Assembly: GCF_020096995.1 (NCBI RefSeq)
Contig: NZ_CP083692.1
Location: 1,054,001 to 1,118,000 of the forward strand
Origin: Leucobacter sp. Psy1
GTDB lineage: Bacteria > Actinomycetota > Actinomycetes > Actinomycetales > Microbacteriaceae
Reading direction: 5' to 3'
Length of the DNA stretch: 64,000 bases
Each line of letters begins with the position of its first letter. The first letter of the stretch is position 1. Below are positions 17,637 to 26,800 of the stretch, one piece after another. Both the position numbers and the translations under genes were made by a program. The notes below the pieces were generated by a model. It was not told the origin of the DNA, ran no database searches, and was given only the letters and a program-made list of their open reading frames with translations.

Positions 17637-19247
17637 TCAGTTCGCGAACGTCGACTGGTCGATGTGGATGAGTTGCAGCCCACCGTCGCGCACGGCGCTC
17701 GCAACTGCGTCGGCGAGCTCGGCGGCACTCCGAGCCGCGCGACCGGTGCCGCCGAAGGCGTTCGCGACCGCGACCCAGTCGGGCTGCACCAGATCGACCG
17801 CGACCGGCGCGATGCCCGCGTCGATCTCGTTCTGCTTGATCTCCTGGTACCCGCCATTGTCGACGACGATGACGGTGACGTCCTCCTGCTGCTCGACCAC
17901 CGTGATGAACTCGTTCATCGAGAACATCAGGGCGCCATCGCCGACGACCACGAAGGACGGGCGATTCGGCTCGGCGACGCGGGCGCCGAGTGCTGCGGGC
18001 AAGCCGTATCCGAGTGTGGCGTACGTCGCCATGTAGGGCGTCGAGTTCGGCGAAGCGACGCGGAGCGTGTTCAGCAGTCCCCAGTAGGCGATCTGCGACG
18101 AGTCGGTGGCGACCATCGCATCGGAGGGGAGGGCCTCCGCGATGCTCTCGGCGAGCGCCGTGTTCTCAGCGGAGAGTTTCGCGCACTCGGTTCGTACCGC
18201 CGCCAGGGTCTCTGACACCCCCTGCGCCGCGTCTCGCGGTGCGCCTGCGCCGAGGGCGGCGGTGAGGGCGCTCAGAGCGGCCCCGGCGTCGCCGACGAGG
18301 CCGATCGTCGCGGGCTGGTTCTTGTCGATCTGCGTGTCCAGGAGATCGATCCGGATCACGGAGCCCCTCGCCTCCAGCTGCTCCACCCACAGCTCCGCTT
18401 CGCCGAGCTTCGAGCCAACGACGAGCAGCACGTCGGCGTCACGCGCACGGTTCCGGGCCGCGGCGAGGCGCAGGTTCGATCCCAGCGAGAGCGGATGATG
18501 CTCGTCGAGCACACCCTTCGCGTTCAGCGTCGTCACGACCGGGGCGCCGAGCCGCTCGGCGAGCGAGCGGAGTTCTGCGCCAGCCCCACGGGAGCCGCCG
18601 CCCGCGAGGATGACCGGGTCCTCCGCCGCGTCGAGCAACCGCGCCGCCTCGGCGACGGCGGCAGCGTCCGGCGCCGGGATCGGTGCGAACGCCCGCGGCT
18701 CGACCGCATCCGGGGCGATCTCGGCCTCTGCTTCGAGCACATCGAGGGGGACCTCGATGTAGACCGGGCGCGGCCGGTTCGTCGCGAAGAGCGCGAACGC
18801 GTCGTGCACCGCGGTCACGGCCTCCTCGGCGGAGTCCACCCGCCGGCCCCACTCCACGATCGCGGACGCTGCGCTCAGCTGATCCTTCGTCTCGTGGAGG
18901 GTGCCGACGTCCGCGAACTCGCTGCCCCTGGCGGGGCCTGGCGCGAGAATGATCATCGGGCGCGACTCGCAGTATGCGGTACCCGCTGCGGAGAGCGCAT
19001 TGAGCAGTCCAGGTCCACTCGTCGTGATGACCACACCGGGAAGACCCGTCTGGAGGGACCACCCGTCGGCTCCGTACCCGGCGCCCTGCTCGTGACGCGT
19101 GGTCACGGGTCGGATGTCGAGCTCCGCGAGACCGCGGTAGAACTCGAGATTGTGGGTGCCGGGGATCCCGAACACCGTGTCGACGCCGTATCCGCGAATC
19201 GTCTCCATGACGACCCAACCGGTCGTGCGCTTCCGAGTGGTCTCCAT
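17637..19247 (-). CDS. Thiamine diphosphate-dependent enzyme (acetolactate synthase/benzoylformate decarboxylase-like)
   Basis: The 536-residue protein has the three-domain layout of the acetohydroxyacid synthase superfamily. The N-terminal pyrimidine-binding domain has the catalytic Glu in TRHEQGAGYGADGWS (about residue 52). The central domain includes PVILAGGGSRGAGAEL. The C-terminal pyrophosphate domain has the ThDP motif VVVGDGALMFSMNEF ending in VIVVDNGGY. It could decarboxylate or ligate a 2-oxoacid. With the linked 2-hydroxyacid dehydrogenase and an organic-acid symporter it suggests catabolism of a hydroxy- or oxo-acid. It starts 13 bp after the transporter gene and ends 11 bp before the dehydrogenase. 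Confidence 0.88.
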   Translation of the reverse strand: METTRKRTTGWVVMETIRGYGVDTVFGIPGTHNLEFYRGLAELDIRPVTTRHEQGAGYGADGWSLQTGLPGVVITTSGPGLLNALSAAGTAYCESRPMIILAPGPARGSEFADVGTLHETKDQLSAASAIVEWGRRVDSAEEAVTAVHDAFALFATNRPRPVYIEVPLDVLEAEAEIAPDAVEPRAFAPIPAPDAAAVAEAARLLDAAEDPVILAGGGSRGAGAELRSLAERLGAPVVTTLNAKGVLDEHHPLSLGSNLRLAAARNRARDADVLLVVGSKLGEAELWVEQLEARGSVIRIDLLDTQIDKNQPATIGLVGDAGAALSALTAALGAGAPRDAAQGVSETLAAVRTECAKLSAENTALAESIAEALPSDAMVATDSSQIAYWGLLNTLRVASPNSTPYMATYATLGYGLPAALGARVAEPNRPSFVVVGDGALMFSMNEFITVVEQQEDVTVIVVDNGGYQEIKQNEIDAGIAPVAVDLVQPDWVAVANAFGGTGRAARSAAELADAVASAVRDGGLQLIHIDQSTFAN

Positions 19248-19260
19248 AGCGGCGGTGAAC

Positions 19261-20619
19261 CTACTTCCCGTCGGGGTTGGTGATGGTGGTGGTGTCGAGG
19301 CGCGGTGCGAACGATCCGGTCACCGGCGCCTCATCGGAGTACTGCGGGGCGAACCGCGTGCCGATCACTGCCGCGACGGTCAGTAGACCGAAGAGGCCGA
19401 CGACCGACCAGAAGTTGTCGCCCGTTGCGATGAGCAGCGTCGAGGCGATGGCCGGCGAGAGACCGCCCCAGATGGCGGCGCCGACACCGTACGACAGCGA
19501 CATCGAGGTGTACCGCGACTGCGGGCGGAACATCTGCGCCATGATCGCCGAGAGCGGGGCCCACGCACCGCTGAGCGTGACACGGATGAGGATCACGAAC
19601 GTCCAGATCAGCACGACGTTCTGGTTCTGAATCGCGATGACCAGCGGAATCATGCAGAAGAAGGAGAGGATCGTACCGAGGTACATGATCACCTTGCGTC
19701 CGATCTTGTCGCCCAGGTAGGCGATCGGCAGCGTGACGAGCATTTCGACGAGCGAGGCGATGGTCATCGCGCCCAGAATGATCGCCGGGTCCAGGCCGAC
19801 CTGCGGGCTGTCGGCGTAGCTCTGCACGAAGGTGGTGGCGAGCACGTAACCGCCGGACGACATCGCGACGATGCAGATGCCCATGAGGATCGGGAACCAG
19901 TTGTTCTTGAGAGCGAACAGGATCGGCGTCGACTGCTGCTGGTCCTCGACCTTCGCCTCGAACACCGGAGTCTCCTCGACGCGGTACCGCACCCAGAATC
20001 CGACGCCGATGAGCACGACGCTGAAGAGGAACGGGATGCGCCAGCCCCAGGTGAGGAGCACGTCGTCGCCGAGCGAGGTCAGGATCCAGAACATACCGGT
20101 CGCCATCAGCGCGCCGAGAGGGTTGCCCACCTGAGTGAAACCGCCGTAGAACGTCTTCCACTTCGGCGGAGCGCTCTCGACCGACATGAGGCTTGCGCCG
20201 CCCCACTCGCCACCGACCGCGAGGCCCTGGCACATGCGGAAGATGATGAGCAGGATCGGGGCCCAGATGCCGATCACGGCGTAGGTCGGGAGCACGCCGA
20301 CGAGGGTCGTCGCGATGCCCATGAGGAGCAGGGTCATCGTGAGCGCAGGCTTCCGGCCGAGCTTGTCGCCGATGTGCCCGAAGATGATGCCGCCGAGCGG
20401 ACGCATGAAGAACGCGACGGCGTAGGTGCCGAACGAGGCGAGCGTGGCGAGTGCCGGGTCGAGATCCTCGGGGAAGAAGATGTGGGGGAACACGATCGCC
20501 GCGGCGGTCGCGTACACGTAGAAGTCGTACCACTCGATCGACGTGCCGACGAGCGCGGCGAACCCGCCCTTCAGGGCGCGTCTGTGGGTGTTCGGTGGTG
20601 CTGAGGTGGTGGCCGACAC
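19261..20619 (-). CDS. MFS transporter, metabolite:H+ symporter (MHS) family
   Basis: The 452-residue protein has 12 predicted membrane helices and MHS hallmarks: [20 protein letters not shown] after a short cytoplasmic N-terminus, [19 protein letters not shown] (the MFS GxxxDxxGRR loop) and [21 protein letters not shown] carriers (e.g. ProP, ShiA, KgtP, CitA relatives) import organic acids or osmolytes with protons. It is the first gene of the operon and so probably imports the substrate of the ThDP enzyme and dehydrogenase. It starts with a GTG at 20617-20619 preceded by an AAAGGAG ribosome site. Confidence 0.92.
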   Translation of the reverse strand: MSATTSAPPNTHRRALKGGFAALVGTSIEWYDFYVYATAAAIVFPHIFFPEDLDPALATLASFGTYAVAFFMRPLGGIIFGHIGDKLGRKPALTMTLLLMGIATTLVGVLPTYAVIGIWAPILLIIFRMCQGLAVGGEWGGASLMSVESAPPKWKTFYGGFTQVGNPLGALMATGMFWILTSLGDDVLLTWGWRIPFLFSVVLIGVGFWVRYRVEETPVFEAKVEDQQQSTPILFALKNNWFPILMGICIVAMSSGGYVLATTFVQSYADSPQVGLDPAIILGAMTIASLVEMLVTLPIAYLGDKIGRKVIMYLGTILSFFCMIPLVIAIQNQNVVLIWTFVILIRVTLSGAWAPLSAIMAQMFRPQSRYTSMSLSYGVGAAIWGGLSPAIASTLLIATGDNFWSVVGLFGLLTVAAVIGTRFAPQYSDEAPVTGSFAPRLDTTTITNPDGK

Positions 20620-20917
20620 GGGGAGCTCCTTTGCTGGGCCAGGGCGTCGTTCGGCGCGGAGCGCGCCACGGACCGACTGTAGGCGAGCGCGCGGATCGGC
20701 GGAAGTGGCACCCGTCCGTGGATCGGGCCGTGACGCTGCTGATTCGCGCGCGAGGATTCCAGACGTGCAGCGGGTGAGACCGAATCCCGGGCTTTCACTG
20801 CTGACTCGGGCCGCGACGGCAACAGATCACGCGACTTCGGTTTTTTCGGAGAATCGCTCAGGCCGTGGTGTCCGATTCCCGCTGATCCGAGCCGGTCGGC
20901 CATGGCAGGCTAGGCGT
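20620..20917. other. Intergenic region between divergent MHS operon and ada-alkA
   Basis: This roughly 300-bp divergent spacer must hold the promoters of the MHS operon (minus) and the alkylation-repair pair (plus). A T-rich run, GGTTTTTTCGG near 20840-20850, is the only low-GC patch. I see no convincing operator palindrome, no copy of the TGTCAA-N7-TTGACA element found at 14325, and no coding potential. Confidence 0.4.
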
Positions 20918-22426
20918 ATGCACAGCACACCCAGTACCTTCGACGAGCGATACCGCGCCGTCGAGGCGCGCGATACCCGGTTCGACGGGCAGTTCGTGAC
21001 GGGTGTGCGGACGACGGGAATCTACTGCAGGCCGTCGTGCCCTGCTCGGACGCCGAAGCCGTCGAACGTGACGTTCTTCCGCACCAGCGCCGCGGCGCAC
21101 GAGGCCGGATTCCGGGCCTGCAAGCGATGCCTGCCGGAAGCGGTGCCCGGGTCGCCCGAGTGGAACCTGCGCGGCGATACCGTCGGCCGAGCCATGCGCC
21201 TCATCGCCGACGGAGTCGTGGAGCGCGAGGGTATCGGCGGCCTTGCCGCCCGCCTCGGCTATTCGTCGCGCCATCTCGGGAGGCTCCTCATCGCCGAGCT
21301 CGGTGCCGGGCCGCTCGCCCTGGCTCGCGCCCACCGCGCCCACACCGCCCGCACACTCCTCGTGAGCACCGACCTGCCGATCGCCGATGTCGCGTACTCC
21401 GCAGGCTTCGGGAGCGTGCGACAGTGCAACGACACGGTGCGCGAGGTGTTCGCGATGACCCCGACCGAACTCAGGGCACGGAGGCGCGGAGCGGATCCGG
21501 CCCCCGGGGCGATCACGCTCCTGCTGCCGGTACGGGAGCCCTTCGACGCTGCGGGTCTCCTTGCCTGGTTCGCGGCGCGGGCGATCCCCGGAGTCGAGCA
21601 GGTCACCCACTTCGGGTACCGTCGCACGCTCGACCTGCCGGGCGGGCCGGGGTTGCTGGAACTCGAGCTCGGTCGGCAGACGGGACAGGTCCGCATGCGG
21701 GCCTCGCTCGCGACCCTCGCTGACCTGGGATCGGCCGTCGCGCGCACCAGGCGTCTCCTCGACCTCGATGCCGATCCGCTCGCAGTCGATGCCGCGCTCT
21801 CCCGACACCCGGCCATTGCACCGCTGATCGCCGAGACGCCAGGGGTGCGGGTGCCGGGCACCGTCGACGCGCACGAGACGCTCATCCGCACCATGATCGG
21901 GCAGCAGGTCTCCGTCGCCTCGGCTCGGACCGCCCTCACGCGGCTCGTGGCGGAGCTCGGCAGGCCGGCCCCGACGCGAGGAGCGACCGAACAGCCGGGG
22001 GAGAACACCCCTGACACGCTCTTCCCGACGATGGCCAAGATCGCCGAGCATGGCGATGAAACCCTCAGGGGGCCAGAGGCCCGCCGACGCGCCGTGACCG
22101 CCGCGGCAGCCGCGCTCGCCGCAGGGACGCTCGAACTCGGTCAGGGTGACGACGGCCGCGATCAGCGTCGTCGCCTGCTCGAGCGCCGGGGGATCGGGCC
22201 GTGGACAGCGGACTACGTACGCATGCGCGTGCTCGGCGATCCCGACGTGCTCCTCGCCGGCGACAGCGCGATGCGCGCCGGCGCCAGGGCCAGGGGTCTT
22301 CCGTCTGATCAGCGCGGGCTTCTGGCCTGGGCCGAGCGCGCGGCCCCCTGGCGCAGTTATCTCACTACCCGGCTCTGGAGCGAGACAGGGACCACCTCAG
22401 TCACTCCACGACAGGAGACACCATGA
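20918..22426 (+). CDS. Ada-type methylphosphotriester sensor/AraC regulator fused to AlkA DNA glycosylase
   Basis: This 502-residue fusion links alkylation sensing to base excision. The N-terminal Ada zinc domain has four cysteines (C37 and C41 in [10 protein letters not shown]68 and C71 in ACKRCLPE); one accepts methyl from phosphotriesters. An AraC-type HTH follows (about 90-185; [20 protein letters not shown]). From about 200 there is an AlkA N-domain, then an HhH-GPD glycosylase ([35 protein letters not shown]; catalytic Asp probably in [10 protein letters not shown]). It overlaps ogt by 4 bp, so direct repair and glycosylase activities are co-expressed and probably self-activated after methylation. 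Confidence 0.92.
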   Translation: MHSTPSTFDERYRAVEARDTRFDGQFVTGVRTTGIYCRPSCPARTPKPSNVTFFRTSAAAHEAGFRACKRCLPEAVPGSPEWNLRGDTVGRAMRLIADGVVEREGIGGLAARLGYSSRHLGRLLIAELGAGPLALARAHRAHTARTLLVSTDLPIADVAYSAGFGSVRQCNDTVREVFAMTPTELRARRRGADPAPGAITLLLPVREPFDAAGLLAWFAARAIPGVEQVTHFGYRRTLDLPGGPGLLELELGRQTGQVRMRASLATLADLGSAVARTRRLLDLDADPLAVDAALSRHPAIAPLIAETPGVRVPGTVDAHETLIRTMIGQQVSVASARTALTRLVAELGRPAPTRGATEQPGENTPDTLFPTMAKIAEHGDETLRGPEARRRAVTAAAAALAAGTLELGQGDDGRDQRRRLLERRGIGPWTADYVRMRVLGDPDVLLAGDSAMRAGARARGLPSDQRGLLAWAERAAPWRSYLTTRLWSETGTTSVTPRQETP

Positions 22427-22935
22427 CGACCGCCACCGCCACCGCAACCGCCACCGTGCAGACCGTCGCCACCCCTGACGGGCCGTTCACCATCGTGAGC
22501 GACGAGGATGAACGCGTCCTCGCCTCGGGCTGGACATCCGATGTCGCCGACCTCATCGTCCGAGCGCACGCTTCGCTGCGGCCCGCGCAGCTCGTGACCG
22601 GCACCACTGGCGCGGCGGACGCCGTCGCCGCTTACTACTCCGGCGACGTCGCTGCCATCACCGCCGTGCCGGTCAGGCAGCACGGAACGGCGCTTCAGGT
22701 GCAGGGCTGGGCGGCGCTGCGTCGGATCGAGCCGGGCGCGCCGCTGTCGTACACGGGGTTCGCCACGCTCCTCGGCAAGCCCACCGCGGCACGAGTTGCG
22801 GCGTCGATCTGCGCCCGCAACGCGCCAGCCCTCTTCGTGCCGTGCCACCGCGTGCTCAGGAACGACGGATCTCTCGGCGGCTTCGCCTGGGGGACGCCGG
22901 TGAAGGAAGCGCTGCTCGAACGCGAACGAGCCTGA
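22423..22935 (+). CDS. ogt: Methylated-DNA-[protein]-cysteine S-methyltransferase
   Basis: This 170-residue suicide repair enzyme removes methyl from O6-methylguanine. The acceptor is Cys141 in LFVPCHRVL, preceded by the helix-turn-helix region ([20 protein letters not shown]) and followed by GSLGGFAWG. The first residues are a Thr-Ala repeat encoded by a tandem ACCGCC-type sequence, which may vary in length between strains. The ATG overlaps the stop of ada-alkA by 4 bp. Confidence 0.94.
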   Translation: MTTATATATATVQTVATPDGPFTIVSDEDERVLASGWTSDVADLIVRAHASLRPAQLVTGTTGAADAVAAYYSGDVAAITAVPVRQHGTALQVQGWAALRRIEPGAPLSYTGFATLLGKPTAARVAASICARNAPALFVPCHRVLRNDGSLGGFAWGTPVKEALLERERA

Positions 22936-22960
22936 CCGTTCGAGGCGAAGTTCCGACGGC

Positions 22961-24220
22961 CTACGGTTGCAGCCCGGCGATCGCCGGCTTGAAGCCGAGG
23001 CGCGGATTCTCGCAGCAGCCCGGTCGGCAGACGTCGAACCAAGGACCGATCCGCGTGGTGTTCGCCCGTTCACCGACGGGGCGCCCGACCACACGCTCCT
23101 CGACGAGGTCGACGAGTGCGTCGACGAACGCCGGGTGCACGCCGGGAGTCGGGGTCCTGGTCACCCAGAGGCCGCGCGCGGTCGCGGTCTCGGTGGCCTC
23201 ATTGTCGAGATCCCACATGACCTCCATGTGGTCGCTGACGAAGCCGACCGGCACGATGATGACGGCCGTGCGGTCCGCGAGCGCCTCGATGGCGTCGTTG
23301 ATGTCCGGCTCCAGCCAGGGCTGCGAGGGCGGGCCAGAACGGGACTGGTAGACGAGCTGCCAGGAGATGTTCGGAGCCGCTTCGGCCATGACGTGTTCCG
23401 CGACGGCGAGGTGCTGCGCAGCGTAGCCGCCACCGTCGACCTCGGGGAAGAGTCCGGCCCCCGAAAGGTCGGCATCTGCAGAGGGAATGCTGTGGGTCGA
23501 GAACATGACCTCGATGTCCTCCGGCCGATTCCCGGCCCCGATGGCCTGCGCGACGCCGCTGCGGACACCCTCGATGAACGGCTCGACGAATCCGGGGTGC
23601 GAGAAGAACTGCCGCACCTTGTCGATCTGCATCGTCTCCTGCAGGCCGCTCGCTTCCAGTGCGTCGGCCCAGTCTTCCCGGTACTGACGGCAGGAGGAGA
23701 ACGACGAGTAGGCGCTCGTCGGAATGGCGATCATGCGCCGCACCCCGTCGGCTGCGGCCTCGCGGAGCGCGTCATCGAGGTACGGAGCCCAGTTCCGGTT
23801 GCCCCAGTACACGGGCAGATCGATGCCGGCCGCGGCGAGCGCTTTGCGGAGCACCGTCAGCAGTTCGCGGTTGTGGCCGTTGATCGGGCTCACTCCGCCG
23901 AAGTGTCGGTAGTGATGGGCGACCTCTTCGAGGCGCTCGTCGGGGATTCCCCGGCCGCGGGTGACGTTGCGGAGGAATGGGAGCACGTCCTCCTGCCCCT
24001 CGGGGCCGCCGAACGCCGAGAGGAGCACAGCGTCGTACTGCTGCGGGATCGACGTGTGTTCGGGGCCGTCCTGCGACGCTGCCGTCGCATTCGGTACGCG
24101 TGCGCCATCGGCGAAGCACACGCCTGACGCCGCCGGCGGCTTGATCTCTCGTCGTTCCTGCGGGGCGGTGTGCTCCGGGTTCGGTGAGTTCGTGGACGCG
24201 CGGTCAGCGGTCGTGCTCAT
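22961..24220 (-). CDS. cpfC: Coproporphyrin III ferrochelatase (HemH/CpfC)
   Basis: The 419-residue protein inserts Fe2+ into coproporphyrin III in the actinobacterial haem pathway. The family core begins near residue 62 (YDAVLLSAFGGPEGQEDVLP). It includes the active-site His in MFSTHSIPSADADL, the conserved PTSAYSSFSSCRQYRED block and PVGFVSDHMEVMWDLDNEA. Near the C-terminus CRPGCCENP supplies cysteines for the [2Fe-2S] cluster seen in actinobacterial enzymes. The first about 60 residues are a low-complexity extension without a known domain, but the ATG at 24220 is backed by an AGGAGG site. It is convergent with ogt. Confidence 0.93.
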   Translation of the reverse strand: MSTTADRASTNSPNPEHTAPQERREIKPPAASGVCFADGARVPNATAASQDGPEHTSIPQQYDAVLLSAFGGPEGQEDVLPFLRNVTRGRGIPDERLEEVAHHYRHFGGVSPINGHNRELLTVLRKALAAAGIDLPVYWGNRNWAPYLDDALREAAADGVRRMIAIPTSAYSSFSSCRQYREDWADALEASGLQETMQIDKVRQFFSHPGFVEPFIEGVRSGVAQAIGAGNRPEDIEVMFSTHSIPSADADLSGAGLFPEVDGGGYAAQHLAVAEHVMAEAAPNISWQLVYQSRSGPPSQPWLEPDINDAIEALADRTAVIIVPVGFVSDHMEVMWDLDNEATETATARGLWVTRTPTPGVHPAFVDALVDLVEERVVGRPVGERANTTRIGPWFDVCRPGCCENPRLGFKPAIAGLQP

Positions 24221-24347
24221 GGCGTGGAGGCCTCCTGTGCCTGTCGTACACGCGCCCCAGGGAAACGGCCGGGGGCTGAGGGAAATGCTCTATCCAGTCT
24301 AATCGAGCCTTCCTGCAGAGCCGCCGCAGGGCGCGTGACAGCGGTGC

Positions 24348-25379
24348 TCAGTCTCCTTGGGGTGCCTCCGCGGGGCGGGGAAAGGGATCGCTATATGCTG
24401 CCCATGCCCCCGGCCCTGCGGTGAATTCCGCGTCGGAGAGCGCGACGGCATCGAGCGCCAGTCGGATCGCCGTCGGGTCGAGGTCGATGCCGATGAACGC
24501 GAGCTCCTGGCCCGGGGCGGGGAAGTCTCCGTCGTCGCGTTCGGGGTGATGGTCGTCTGGAACTGCCTCACGGAACTCGATGGTGCTCCCGACGTGATCC
24601 CAGTACAGGACGCGTCCCGTCCGCGTGGCGAATCGGCAGAACCCCGCCGACCTGAGGACCTGCCCGTATGCGCCGGCCTCGATGCGATCGAGAAAGGCCT
24701 GAAGTCTGCCGGGATGGAGCGGGCGCAGGTGCTCGTAGCGGATCGCGGAGACGCGGGGGTCGGTCATGTGCGGTTCCGCGTCGCCGTTGAGGACTCCGAT
24801 CCACCCGGCCCGTTCTTGTTCCCGTTGGTAGGGGGCGGACGCGAAGACCGTCGCGGTCGGGGACCCGTCCAGTCGCAGGCGTGCGAGTGGACTGAGGTGG
24901 CTGACGACGGCCATGATCATCGAGAGTTCTCGGGTGGCGATGGCCTCCCAGTTCACGATGATCACGACGGAGGCGAACTCCATTTGTGTGACCGTCAGCA
25001 ATGCTCGGGCAGTGCAGTCGAGCATGGTGCCATCCGCGTCGACCTCGGTGACGACGAAGTCGTCGACGGCGAGGTCGTCGAGCAGGTGCAGGGCGTCGAC
25101 CACGCACACCACGCCCGTGAGACTGCCGCCCCCCTCGAGCGAGGTGAGTGTTCCGATCACTTCGGTGACCGCGGTCGTCGCGTCGAATTCCACGACGACG
25201 CCTGCGGCCGCCCCGGCGTCGGTGATGGCTGCTGCAGCGGCCTCGATCGGGTGCGTCTCGCGCGTGAGACGGCCGGCGGGAATGAGCACTCGCGAGCTTT
25301 CCGTCGCGAGTGCTCTCGCGAGCCGTTGGCGCTCTGGCCCGCACGCCCCGACGACGACGGTCACGTCTCTACTGCTCAT
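24348..25379 (-). CDS. CobW/COG0523-like protein with degenerate nucleotide-binding motif
   Basis: The 343-residue protein resembles CobW/COG0523 zinc metallochaperones. It has the C-terminal CobW domain ([58 protein letters not shown]) and the middle region [20 protein letters not shown]. The expected P-loop GxxGxGKT is replaced by [15 protein letters not shown], and no CxCC metal motif is seen, so GTP hydrolysis and metal binding by the usual route are doubtful. It is divergent from the zinc-free L36 gene, with a Zur-like box between them, which supports a role in zinc starvation. The start is the ATG at 25377-25379. Confidence 0.8.
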   Translation of the reverse strand: MSSRDVTVVVGACGPERQRLARALATESSRVLIPAGRLTRETHPIEAAAAAITDAGAAAGVVVEFDATTAVTEVIGTLTSLEGGGSLTGVVCVVDALHLLDDLAVDDFVVTEVDADGTMLDCTARALLTVTQMEFASVVIIVNWEAIATRELSMIMAVVSHLSPLARLRLDGSPTATVFASAPYQREQERAGWIGVLNGDAEPHMTDPRVSAIRYEHLRPLHPGRLQAFLDRIEAGAYGQVLRSAGFCRFATRTGRVLYWDHVGSTIEFREAVPDDHHPERDDGDFPAPGQELAFIGIDLDPTAIRLALDAVALSDAEFTAGPGAWAAYSDPFPRPAEAPQGD

Positions 25380-25416
25380 GTGTTCTCCTCGGCTGATGAC
25401 TCTGCTATCTTCTTCA

Positions 25417-25431
25417 TGATATCCATTATCA
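25417..25431. promoter_or_regulatory. Probable Zur box
   Basis: TGATATCCATTATCA is a 15-bp near-palindrome matching the actinobacterial Zur consensus (TGATAATNATTATCA type), with the right half perfect. It lies between the start of the CobW-like gene (25379) and the zinc-free L36 gene (25446), 3 bp before the AAGGAG ribosome site of the latter. Both neighbours belong to gene families commonly derepressed when zinc is scarce. One operator would therefore control both directions. Confidence 0.75.
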
Positions 25432-25445
25432 ATAAGGAGTCGGTC

Positions 25446-25568
25446 GTGAAGGTCAGAGCATCGCTGAAATCGCTGAAGCAGCAACCGGGAGCGCAGGTCG
25501 TCCGGCGTCGCGGCCGGGTATACGTGATCAATAAGCAGAACCCGCGGTTCAAGGGGAGGCAGGGCTGA
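25446..25568 (+). CDS. rpmJ2: 50S ribosomal protein L36, zinc-independent (cysteine-free) paralogue
   Basis: This is a 40-residue protein beginning [20 protein letters not shown] and ending [12 protein letters not shown]. The L36 fold is recognisable ([16 protein letters not shown]), but all the cysteines that bind zinc in the standard form are missing, so it is the C-minus type. Such paralogues replace zinc-binding L36 on ribosomes when zinc is scarce and release zinc for other uses. It starts with GTG at 25446, with AAGGAG at 25434-25439, and the Zur-like box lies immediately upstream. Confidence 0.93.
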   Translation: MKVRASLKSLKQQPGAQVVRRRGRVYVINKQNPRFKGRQG

Positions 25569-25602
25569 GCCCGATGTCGTACGCGCGTGCCATCCTGGAG
25601 GC

Positions 25603-26202
25603 ATGACCGAGTACTCCGTCTCCAGTCCGCTCACCGTGCGCGATGCCGCCGCGTGGCGCGACTGGCTCGACCAGTCAGAGGACGTTTCGGACGGAGTCTG
25701 GCTGCTCCTCGCGAAGAAGGGCGTGACGCAGCCCACTCGACTGAACTACCAGGAGGCCCTTGTCGAAGCGCTGTGCAGCGGGTGGATCGACGGGCAGCGC
25801 CGATCGCGCGACGCCACCACCTACCTGCAGCGCTTCACCCCGCGCAGGCCACGGTCGATCTGGTCGCAGCGCAATGTCGAGATCGTGACGCAGTGCATCG
25901 CGGAGGGGCGTCTCAGGGACCGAGGATTCACCGAGGTCGAGCGCGCTCGGGCGGATGGCAGGTGGGATCGTGCGTACGCGGGGCCGGCGTCGGCAGAAGC
26001 GCCTCCTGAGCTGGAGGCGGCGCTCGATGCGGCTCCACGGGCACGACAGGCCTTCGAGCGGTTGACCGGGAGTGCGCGATACAGTGCACTGCATCCGGTG
26101 CTCACCGCCGCCACCGAGGCGACACGGGAGCGCCGGATCCTGAAACTGATCGAGCAGCTCGAGGGCGATGCGAGCGAGGGGAGGGGATCCCGCGATGGAT
26201 GA
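25603..26202 (+). CDS. YdeI/OmpD-associated family protein
   Basis: The 199-residue soluble protein matches the YdeI/bacteriocin-protection family. Characteristic segments are RDWLDQSEDVSDGVWLLLAK with KKGV, YQEALVEALCSGWIDGQRR and YLQRFTPRRPRSIWSQRNVE. Proposed roles in antimicrobial resistance are not biochemically defined. It starts at the ATG at 25603 with GGAG immediately upstream, 34 bp after rpmJ2, so it may be read through from the Zur-controlled promoter. The next gene begins within its last codons. Confidence 0.85.
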   Translation: MTEYSVSSPLTVRDAAAWRDWLDQSEDVSDGVWLLLAKKGVTQPTRLNYQEALVEALCSGWIDGQRRSRDATTYLQRFTPRRPRSIWSQRNVEIVTQCIAEGRLRDRGFTEVERARADGRWDRAYAGPASAEAPPELEAALDAAPRARQAFERLTGSARYSALHPVLTAATEATRERRILKLIEQLEGDASEGRGSRDG

Positions 26203-26785
26203 CAAGCGCCCCGACTCGTCCGTGCGCGGGGTGGAGATCGGATCCATGATCGGGGGCTCTTTCGGTCTCGTCTTCGTGGGCGTGAACTCCGGAACGCTCC
26301 CCGGTGTGCTCCAGATGCTCGTCATCGGGAGCGCCGCCGTCCTCTTCGCGGTGATCGTGTGGCTTGCCGTGCGGGCCCTCTCTGCCCGGGGGCGGGGGCG
26401 GCGTTCACCACAGGGGGATGCTCCGCCTGCGAGCTCACGAGGCTTTCCGCGAAGCTACTGGGTCATCGTCGGCATCGAAGCGATCGCGCTGATCGGCGGT
26501 GCCCAACTGCTCGCTCGCTTCGGGTACCCGGAGTTCGGGGTCGCGTGGGTCGCCGTTGTGGTCGGCACGCACTTCTTCGCCCTGGCCCGGGCGTTCGACC
26601 TGGCTCGATTTCATCTCCTCGGCGCGGTCATCACGCTGCTCGGAGTTGCGGGCTTCGGGCTCGGGGGCTTTGGCTCAGTGGGCCTCATCCCGGTGGTCAG
26701 CGGCGTCGCGAGCGGCTTCACGCTGCTCGTATTCGCGCTCTGGGCGCTCGTGACGTGGCGCGGGGCGGTGCCTCGGTCAGCATGA
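26195..26785 (+). CDS. Hypothetical membrane protein
   Basis: The 196-residue protein has about six hydrophobic segments, including MIGGSFGLVFVGVNSG, LVIGSAAVLFAVIVWLAV, VIVGIEAIALIGGAQLLA and VASGFTLLVFALWALVTW. A conserved-looking GTHFFALARAFDLARFHLL lies between helices 4 and 5. The start at ATG 26195 overlaps the YdeI-like gene by 8 bp and has a GAGGGGAGGGG ribosome site. I do not recognise a functional family. The overlap suggests co-expression with the YdeI-like protein. Confidence 0.65.
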   Translation: MDDKRPDSSVRGVEIGSMIGGSFGLVFVGVNSGTLPGVLQMLVIGSAAVLFAVIVWLAVRALSARGRGRRSPQGDAPPASSRGFPRSYWVIVGIEAIALIGGAQLLARFGYPEFGVAWVAVVVGTHFFALARAFDLARFHLLGAVITLLGVAGFGLGGFGSVGLIPVVSGVASGFTLLVFALWALVTWRGAVPRSA

Positions 26786-26800
26786 AAGACTCTGCGCGGA

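Noticed and set aside
16699-18036. Long plus-strand frame opposite the hydroxyacid dehydrogenase and ThDP enzyme genes
   Set aside because: It spans two well-supported minus-strand genes and its translation matches no family; typical high-GC shadow.
20858-22051. Minus-strand frame of about 400 codons opposite ada-alkA
   Set aside because: The plus strand encodes clear Ada, AraC and AlkA motifs; the antisense product is Arg/Glu/Gly-rich and featureless.
22976-22990. CCGGCGATCGCCGG palindrome as a terminator between ogt and ferrochelatase
   Set aside because: It lies inside the conserved C-terminal coding part of the ferrochelatase, with short arms and no loop, so it is better explained as coding sequence.
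22967-24127. Plus-strand frame opposite ferrochelatase
   Set aside because: The ferrochelatase motifs are unambiguous on the minus strand; the antisense translation has no recognisable fold.
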